NCBI GenBank assembly: GCA_026770615.1
Contig: MU631388.1
Span: 182,499 to 193,776 of the forward strand
DNA: 11,278 nucleotides
Direction: 5' to 3'
Source: Pavlovales sp. CCMP2436
Lineage: Eukaryota > Haptophyta > Pavlovophyceae > Pavlovales
Position 1 is the stretch's first letter, and every line of letters begins with the position of its first letter. Shown one piece after another: positions 6,612-11,278 of this stretch. The notes under the pieces are model-generated. The model had not been told where the DNA came from. It did no database searches and saw only the letters and a program-made list of their open reading frames with translations. The position numbers and the translations under genes were made by a program.

Positions 6612-7481
6612 CTACTGCGCGCCCGCATCCTGAGCAACGCGCGTCCAGACGAACGCCTGCCCCGGCTCGTATCGGCTCACACGCATCTCCGATCCGACGA
6701 AGGTTGTTTCCATCTCGATCAGCGACGAGCCGGGCTTGAGCTGCTCGAAAAGTTCGCTAGTCGGGAACCGCACTTGGTCTAGCGACAGGAAGGGGAAAAG
6801 CGCGCCGATCGACGAGTCGAGTACTTGCGTGCGCTCGACGCGCAGCCGAGTGCGCTGCGGCGCGTCGGCCTCGTCGGGCGGGAGTAGTGCCGCGCTGCTT
6901 TCCATCACGCTCGAACTCCGCGGCAACAGTGCATCAAAGATTGAGATAGCGAGCACGACGCGCGAGACGAGGTGCGTCGCGTTGATCGTCTGCCGGACGA
7001 CGCCCACCTCCTTGAACGGCAGTGTGTCTGTAATGCGAAAGATCGCCTCGGCGAGCGAGTCCGAGTTGGAACCGAATGGGCGCACCGCAGCGGTCTGCCC
7101 GTCTGCCAGCTTGCGGAAGGCGGCAAAGAAGGGCGACGCTCGGTACGGCGCCTCGGTCGCGTACACGAGCTCCCACTCGCCGGCAAGCGCTGCCGGTTCC
7201 GACACCTGCGGCGCGCGCTCGAGCTCGGCAAGGAGCTTGCCGGCCAGCGCGCGCTCCGCCGCGCTCGCGCGCTGCCCGCGGTCGGTGGTCGCGCCGAGTG
7301 TGAGGAGCGCGCAGGCGGCGCCCGAGTCCATCCGGGCCGCCTGCCGCGGGTGCCTGAGCGCCCGCGCGGGTGCGGAGGCGCGCCCGGTGGCGCCAGCGCT
7401 GAGCGCCCGCGCGGGTGCGGAGGCGAGTCCGGCGGCGCCAGGACTGAGCGCCAACAGTAGCATCAGACTTGAGGCCGCCAT
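6612..7481 (-). CDS. PAP/fibrillin-family plastid lipid-associated protein
   Basis: The product is 289 residues, intronless. Residues 1-22 are a classic signal peptide (MAASSLMLLLALSPGAAG..), followed by an Ala/Arg-rich, acid-poor stretch to about residue 55. This is the bipartite leader of a nucleus-encoded protein entering a complex plastid. The mature part shows the fibrillin N-terminal block LAGEWELVYATE followed by ASPFFAAFRKL. It also has the C-terminal block with SLIEMETTFVGSEMRVSR and GQAFVWTR, which carries the conserved late motif of the family. Fibrillins are lipocalin-like proteins that bind lipids, quinones or carotenoids at thylakoids and plastoglobules. Which member this is cannot be told from sequence alone. 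The ATG at 7481 is the only one giving the signal peptide. The gene is divergent from the p24 gene. Confidence 0.9.
   Translation of the reverse strand: MAASSLMLLLALSPGAAGLASAPARALSAGATGRASAPARALRHPRQAARMDSGAACALLTLGATTDRGQRASAAERALAGKLLAELERAPQVSEPAALAGEWELVYATEAPYRASPFFAAFRKLADGQTAAVRPFGSNSDSLAEAIFRITDTLPFKEVGVVRQTINATHLVSRVVLAISIFDALLPRSSSVMESSAALLPPDEADAPQRTRLRVERTQVLDSSIGALFPFLSLDQVRFPTSELFEQLKPGSSLIEMETTFVGSEMRVSRYEPGQAFVWTRVAQDAGAQ
7354..7455 (-). repeat. 45-bp in-frame tandem repeat in the plastid-targeting leader
   Basis: Copies start at 7354 and 7399, with a partial third at 7444. The period is 15 codons, so the frame is kept. It doubles the SAPARALSAGATG-type segment just after the signal peptide. 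The extra length falls in the transit peptide-like part, where length is loosely constrained. Confidence 0.85.
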
Positions 7482-7574
7482 CGCCGCTCAAACTTGAACT
7501 GACGCGCCGGCCGGCCGCCATCGATCTGCGAACGCGAGAGCTGTTCGCGGTTGGGGAACGCGGTCGCCCTAGGG
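7482..7574. promoter_or_regulatory. 93-bp shared intergenic region of divergent fibrillin and p24 genes
   Basis: The two start codons point away from each other, so this segment must hold both 5' UTRs and at least core promoter elements, unless promoters overlap the coding regions. It is GC-rich, with a cgccggccggccg palindromic block near the middle. No TATA box is visible. Confidence 0.6.
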
Positions 7575-8189
7575 ATGGGCCGGATAGCGGGCGCCGGCGC
7601 GCTCGTTGCCGCGGCCGCGCTGTGCGCGCTCGGCGGCGTGGGCGCGACGCAGTTCTGGGTCGAGCCGCAGAGCTCGCGCTGCATCTCCGAGGAGCTGCCC
7701 GAGAAGGCGCTCTTCACCGGTGACTACTCGATCGACCCGACCGACGAGTTCGTGGGCAACGTGAAGGTGCTCGGCCCGCTCGACGCGGTGCTCTTCGAGC
7801 GGCAGACCTCCGACCCGCACCACTTCTCGGTCACCTCGATGACAATGGGCGTGCACAAGGTATGCTTCAGCAACGAGTCGCCGGCGCGCCGGCGCGTGGT
7901 GATCACGCTGCGCAAGGGGCTCGAGGTGGACGACCACTCGCAGATGGCACGCAAGGACCACGTCGAGCAGATCGAGAAGCAGCTGGACAAGATGCGCGAG
8001 ATGGCGATGGCGATCAAGGAAGAGATGATCTACATGCGCGGGCGCGAAGAGGAGATGAGAGACACGAACGAGTCGACCAACACGCGTGTGCTGTGGTTCA
8101 ACATCATGACGCTCACGCTCATCGGCACGATGGGCCTGTGGCAGATCTACTACCTCAAGCGCTACTTCCAGATGAAGAAGCTGATCTGA
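7575..8189 (+). CDS. p24/emp24 (TMED) family cargo receptor, delta-like
   Basis: The protein has 204 residues and no introns. Residues 1-24 form a signal peptide (GAGALVAAAALCALGGVGA). A GOLD domain follows (about 26-118), with the paired cysteines in SSRCISEEL and KVCFSNE. A coiled-coil helix (about 126-165) begins near DDHSQMARKDHVEQIEKQL. The single membrane span (about 170-191) is followed by a short cytosolic tail ending YFQMKKLI. The tail has the aromatic COPII-type signal and a C-terminal KKxx COPI retrieval motif, as in delta-class (TMED10-like) members. p24 proteins cycle between ER and Golgi and help to sort cargo. The frame is open to a TTG at 7551, but the ATG at 7575 is the first that gives a clean signal peptide. 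Confidence 0.95.
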   Translation: MGRIAGAGALVAAAALCALGGVGATQFWVEPQSSRCISEELPEKALFTGDYSIDPTDEFVGNVKVLGPLDAVLFERQTSDPHHFSVTSMTMGVHKVCFSNESPARRRVVITLRKGLEVDDHSQMARKDHVEQIEKQLDKMREMAMAIKEEMIYMRGREEEMRDTNESTNTRVLWFNIMTLTLIGTMGLWQIYYLKRYFQMKKLI

Positions 8190-8275
8190 GCCCGCCTCGC
8201 CACCGCCGCGCGCTGCAGCTGCACCCCGGGGCTCGCGCGGCTCGGCGCATTGATTGCAGCTCATAAAAGAACAAT
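8190..8275 (+). other. 3' flank of the p24 gene
   Basis: This is a short GC-rich, then AT-leaning flank between the p24 stop and the inverted-repeat element. I see no gene. It presumably holds the 3' UTR. If the transcript runs further it enters the element. Confidence 0.5.
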
Positions 8276-8873
8276 TAGGGAGTGTGACATTTGTTTTACG
8301 CGTCAGTCTTATCTTTTGCTCTCTCGCGCCGTATTTCAAACGAAGCGCAAAGCTCAGCACGATGGAGGAAGCTCGTCCAGAACAGCCTCGGAGAGGGCTC
8401 CTGCCGACGAGGAGATCTCCACGGAGACCCATGCGGTTGGCAGACTGGGTCGACATCCGAGCTCGAGTGCTCGTGAACGGGCGGGGCCTTGACGCGCTCC
8501 ACCGCTCGTCGCCTCGCACTTGCGTCTGGAGGCGTCGATGCAAGCGCTCAAACGGTGGATTCGCCTCTCGCGCAGCAGCGCGCCACCATCGACCATGTAA
8601 TCGCTCGACGCGACGCGCTCAACTGAGGAGACGGGCACGTCGAGGTCGTTTGGCCCAGGATCGTGGTCCGCGCCGCCCGGTCCGAGCGCTCCTCGCTCGC
8701 CGAGCGCGAGGCGGAAGCGAGGCAGAACGCGTTTGGGCGTTTTGTCTTGAGGGCCATTTTGGCCTTCAAACCAGAATTGAGTTTTATGTCTTCCTTGTTA
8801 AAAGGCAAATAACCGCCACTCCATTTAAAACAAAGCACAAGACTGAAGCGAAAAACTTTTTTCACACTCCCTA
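8276..8873. mobile_element. ~594-bp element with ~42-bp terminal inverted repeats and TA ends (non-autonomous DNA transposon-like)
   Basis: The left end TAGGGAGTGTGA (8276-8287) is perfectly inverted at 8862-8873. The match extends inward to about 42 bp with roughly 33 identities by eye (8276-8317 against 8832-8873). Both repeats are bordered by TA, consistent with a TA target duplication as in Tc1/mariner-type elements; the superfamily is inferred only from that. The ends are AT-rich and the interior (8340-8760) is GC-rich. No intact transposase is visible. It lies immediately downstream of the p24 gene and may contribute its 3' end. Confidence 0.65.
8420..8790 (+). pseudogene. Decayed coding-like sequence inside the inverted-repeat element
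   Basis: Successive plus-strand frames carry protein-like pieces broken by frameshifts and stops. One reads LRLEASMQALKRWIRLSR. A neighbouring frame then reads QQRATIDHVIARRDALN, a stop, and GHVEVVWPRIVVRAARSERS followed by a segment near AFGRFVLRAILAFKPE. The composition matches local exons. I do not recognise the family. It could be a captured host exon or a dead transposon ORF. Confidence 0.3.
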
Positions 8874-9577
8874 TTATATAAAAAAACTCATCGCAGCCCA
8901 CTCGAGCAGCTGCTCCTCCCGGGACAGGGCTAAAGCTAGGGCTAGGGTTGACCTCAGTGGCAGGGACTTACAGACTTACACGCACACCAGGGGCCTCTGG
9001 ATCAGTGATCGGTTGGTTTGTACCGCCGACGTACACACAACATCTGGGAGGAGGACATAATTTCCTGTGAGGAAATGAGCTGGGCGTGCACCTGCCAACA
9101 CAATCATGCGGAGTGGGCGTCTTAACTCACGAGCAGGTGGCTGTCCGGGTAGGTCAGCTCTCGAGCGCAGCCGGCTCATATGTCTTATTGTCTGAGCGCG
9201 CGCGAGCACATGAGCTGCAGAGGAATGGGATGTTAAGAACAGGTTATATTTTATACCAACGTGAGCTCGGACTCTAGCGCGCGCTACTCGTTGCTTAGCC
9301 GCTGGCCCTTGACGGGGTGACGGCGGCGGCTTGCGCGCCCGGAGCCCATGTGAGAGCTCGGACGGTGCAGCTTTGTCCCATCGGGCTTCGCTTGCTGAGC
9401 CAGCCTTCCATCACTAGACCTTACTAGCCGGGAGGCGAGCAACCTCTTCCCTGATGGTGGCGTTGCCCGCACATAGCATCGAGTGCAATGAGAAGGGCAC
9501 GTTCGGCGGTGTGGGCTCAGCTCAGGGTGCAAGTCGCATAGAAACTGTGAACGTTAGTTATTGTTCATCTTTTTTTT
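8874..9577. other. Non-coding stretch, no gene recognised
   Basis: Open frames here are short, of mixed codon quality and unlike any family I know. A small hairpin-capable palindrome (atttcc tgtga ggaaat) lies near 9060-9076. Two adjacent ctaggg units at about 8937-8949 resemble telomeric repeats but are too few to mean anything. Confidence 0.5.
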
Positions 9578-9874
9578 TTACGCATTGCAAATAACGTAGG
9601 GGAACCCATGGGAAACGACATTAACCACAACCTACGCAGCAACTTTTGGCCAATCGCAGCACAAGCAAGATATGGGCGGCTACACTTCGGACCTAACCAG
9701 GCAGCATGGATGCATGATAACTTGCTCCACAGTATCGCTACATGCATAGGCAGGGATGTGGTACTGATTAAGAGATTAAAGAACGAGCAAGTCAGCGACT
9801 TCATTGCTATTTACCGAGCTGGGCCCCTAGCGGTGTTCCCACGACATGCCCCTAGCGGGGTTCCCACGATATGA
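9578..9874 (+). CDS. Hypothetical ORF, possible OTU-like fragment
   Basis: The frame is open from 9578 and has an ATG at 9608. It reads LRIANNVGEPMGNDINHNLR, then AAWMHDNLLHSIATCIGRDV and VLIKRLKNEQ. The pattern of a tryptophan, an acidic residue, then 'LL.SIA...GRDVVLI' faintly recalls the second half of OTU-type cysteine proteases. The catalytic Cys region and a clear catalytic His are not seen. Codons are AT-richer than in the other genes, suggesting a different origin, perhaps a transposon. The last ~17 codons run into a 25-bp repeat and are probably not native. It may be an exon of a larger gene or a remnant. Confidence 0.25.
   Translation, partial: LRIANNVGEPMGNDINHNLRSNFWPIAAQARYGRLHFGPNQAAWMHDNLLHSIATCIGRDVVLIKRLKNEQVSDFIAIYRAGPLAVFPRHAPSGVPTI
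9824..9873 (+). repeat. Tandem duplication, 2 x 25 bp
   Basis: The unit begins cccctagcgg and ends cacga[c/t]atg. Two copies stand head to tail with two differences. They end just before the stop of the hypothetical ORF. Confidence 0.9.
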
Positions 9875-10956
9875 TGGCAACAACAAGGGGTGGACAGCCC
9901 AGTCAGGAGCAAGCAACAAAAATTCTCTACAGGCGCTTATCATGGATGCGCGTGGATGAGGCAGGAGGGTATGTGTTACCTTAATCGACGAGGGAAAGAC
10001 ACACTTTGAAGCGATATGTGAAGATCTGGCCGTAGGGCCATGAGCTAACAGAGTCTAACAGGAGAAAATAATACAGCGGAAGTGGGTGAGCTAAGGGGTG
10101 TGTGTGCGGTTGAGGAGGGGGGGGGGTGCGGAGTGACGGAGGTGTGGACGTGGACGGCGGCAGATTTGGCAGCGGAGAAGACGGATTTGGCAGTGCTGGG
10201 ACGTACGGCGAACGTGGGCGGCTGGCGGGACGAGGGCGACAGCGGCACAAGGACGACGGCGGCGAAGAAAAGGAGTTGGAGTGGACCTGGGCGCGTTCGG
10301 CAACTCAACAATGCAATTTTTGTCAGTGATGGCCCTACAACAGCTGAATGGATGCAGCTAGAGGTACCTGCTGGCACGGCGGATTCACTCTCCGGAGTGA
10401 CGTCGTTATGAACCGACGACGATGAGGGGTCTCAAGCGGAATAAATTATCAATAGTATCTTCTTCCTCGCCCGGCCACGATTCCTTCTAAGTGGGGTATG
10501 GTTGACTAGGATTATCTATTAGTACTAGTACTTACAAATAAATGTTAATAACTTAACTAGGTTGACTAGAAACAAAGAATATAGAAATTGCAGAGGGCCG
10601 CCCTCAACTCGCTCAACGCCTCGAAATGACTGCACAGGGTTTCGCTTCAAAGACACTTTGCATAAAAGTATACTAAAAATCTTATTCTCTATAAACGAAG
10701 CTTGCGCGGCCCAGGACCTCACAGAGAATCTAGTAGATTACACTGGTGCCGGAGACACATGATCAAATCACACCCAAGGAGAATCACACACGCACTGAGG
10801 CGCCCACGCCGACGCCGGCCTGCCGCTCGACGGCGCGTTCGACCTCTACAGTGCGCGTAGACCCGCCCGTCTGAGCTGAATTGGAGCCTTGTGCGCGCCC
10901 GCCGGATCTGAAGATGCGCCTTAGTGGCGGGAAGCAGCGGCAGAGACGAGCCTATT
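9875..10956. other. Non-coding stretch, no gene recognised
   Basis: I see no supported gene. A purine-rich, low-complexity part (10080-10270) gives long open frames on both strands that look compositional. Around 10500-10570 the DNA is AT-rich, with ggttgactag repeated 60 bp apart. The frames at 10525-10762 have poor codon quality and no recognised motif. Confidence 0.5.
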
Positions 10957-11137
10957 TTAAATACAGGGGATCGCGGGCAATAAGAACGGCGAATGTGAGG
11001 CTGAGGCTCAGTTTCTTACCAAAATACATACAAACAATGGTTACATTTTGCTTGAATTACTATTGCAGGGCACACAAAACGAGGCTCAGTTTCTTAACGT
11101 TACGGCTTCTTATTGCCCGCGACCCCCTGCATATTAA
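10957..11137. mobile_element. Short palindromic inverted-repeat element flanked by TTAA (MITE-like)
   Basis: A 23-base arm starting caggggatcgcggg (10964-10986) is inverted at 11107-11129 with one mismatch. TTAA occurs just outside each arm (10957-10960 and 11134-11137). A 16-base segment, gaggctcagtttctta, is repeated directly inside at 11003-11018 and 11081-11096. There is no coding capacity. TTAA is the target duplication of piggyBac-like elements, but the arm end is not a typical piggyBac terminus, so the class is open. Confidence 0.55.
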
Positions 11138-11278
11138 TGAAGGGAGGTTCAGGCTGGCGGTGTTTCAAGTTCAAGTCATCAAGCTGATCTTAGCGCTCCG
11201 ACGCAGGCTCCTACGCGCTACGCCGAAGTGGGGAGCTGGTAGAAGTGGTGGATGATGAGGAATGGGGTTAATATATTT
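11138..11278. other. Window end, no gene recognised
   Basis: Nothing supportable is seen. The open frame crossing it starts upstream of the palindromic element, runs through it and is Arg-rich by composition. Confidence 0.4.

Noticed and set aside
6736..7497. 253-codon plus-strand frame opposite the fibrillin gene
   Set aside because: It is antisense of a convincing fibrillin reading frame and is Ser/Arg/Ala-rich by composition.
7569..8543. 324-codon minus-strand frame opposite the p24 gene
   Set aside because: It is the shadow of a GC-rich gene on the other strand. Its His/Leu/Arg composition reflects reversed codons and it has no recognised motif.
8937..8955. gctagggctagggtt as a telomere or subtelomere mark
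   Set aside because: There are only two units, without an array; chance is likely.
10082..10411. Gly/Thr-rich open frame
   Set aside because: The frame lacks an ATG at its start, lies in a purine-rich tract open on both strands, and has no motif.
10881..11255. 124-codon plus-strand frame
   Set aside because: It lacks an ATG at its start and runs through both arms of the palindromic element.

Overview
The window looks like nuclear DNA of a eukaryotic microalga with a complex (secondary) plastid; a haptophyte is my best guess, but lineage is not proven. The exons are very GC-rich with strong G/C at third positions. They are broken by GT-AG introns full of simple repeats (poly-T, GT/CA runs, AAT runs, CTT runs). 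One plastid-type protein carries an ER signal peptide followed by a transit-peptide-like segment, as expected where the plastid lies inside extra membranes.

Positions 471-5385 (+) hold one multi-exon gene. Its downstream exons join in phase into an ASCH domain of the TRIP4/ASC-1 type, followed by an AlkB-type 2-oxoglutarate/Fe(II) dioxygenase with HxD...H and RxxxxxR intact. I infer ten exons; those coding for the two domains are secure, and the upstream exons are supported by codon composition and phase. The start codon is not resolved. Six of the nine introns begin with one or more degraded copies of the upstream exon's end plus its 5' splice site.

Positions 5386-6611 are mostly intergenic, with a coding-like but unrecognised minus-strand stretch. 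Positions 6612-7481 (-) encode a PAP/fibrillin-family plastid lipid-associated protein. Positions 7575-8189 (+) encode a p24/emp24 cargo receptor of the secretory pathway with a KKLI retrieval signal. These two intronless genes are head to head, with only 93 bp between start codons.

Positions 8190-11278 are gene-poor and look like accessory or transposon-derived DNA. A ~600 bp element with ~42 bp terminal inverted repeats and TA at both ends contains decayed coding-like sequence. A 177 bp palindromic element is flanked by TTAA. There is also an ORF with a faint OTU-protease look, and a 25 bp tandem duplication. No rRNA, tRNA or CRISPR was found.

The genes do not form a pathway: one is predicted nucleic-acid repair or demethylation, one plastid lipid, one ER-Golgi traffic. 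The two points most worth following are the ASCH-AlkB fusion and the repeated duplication of splice-donor junctions.
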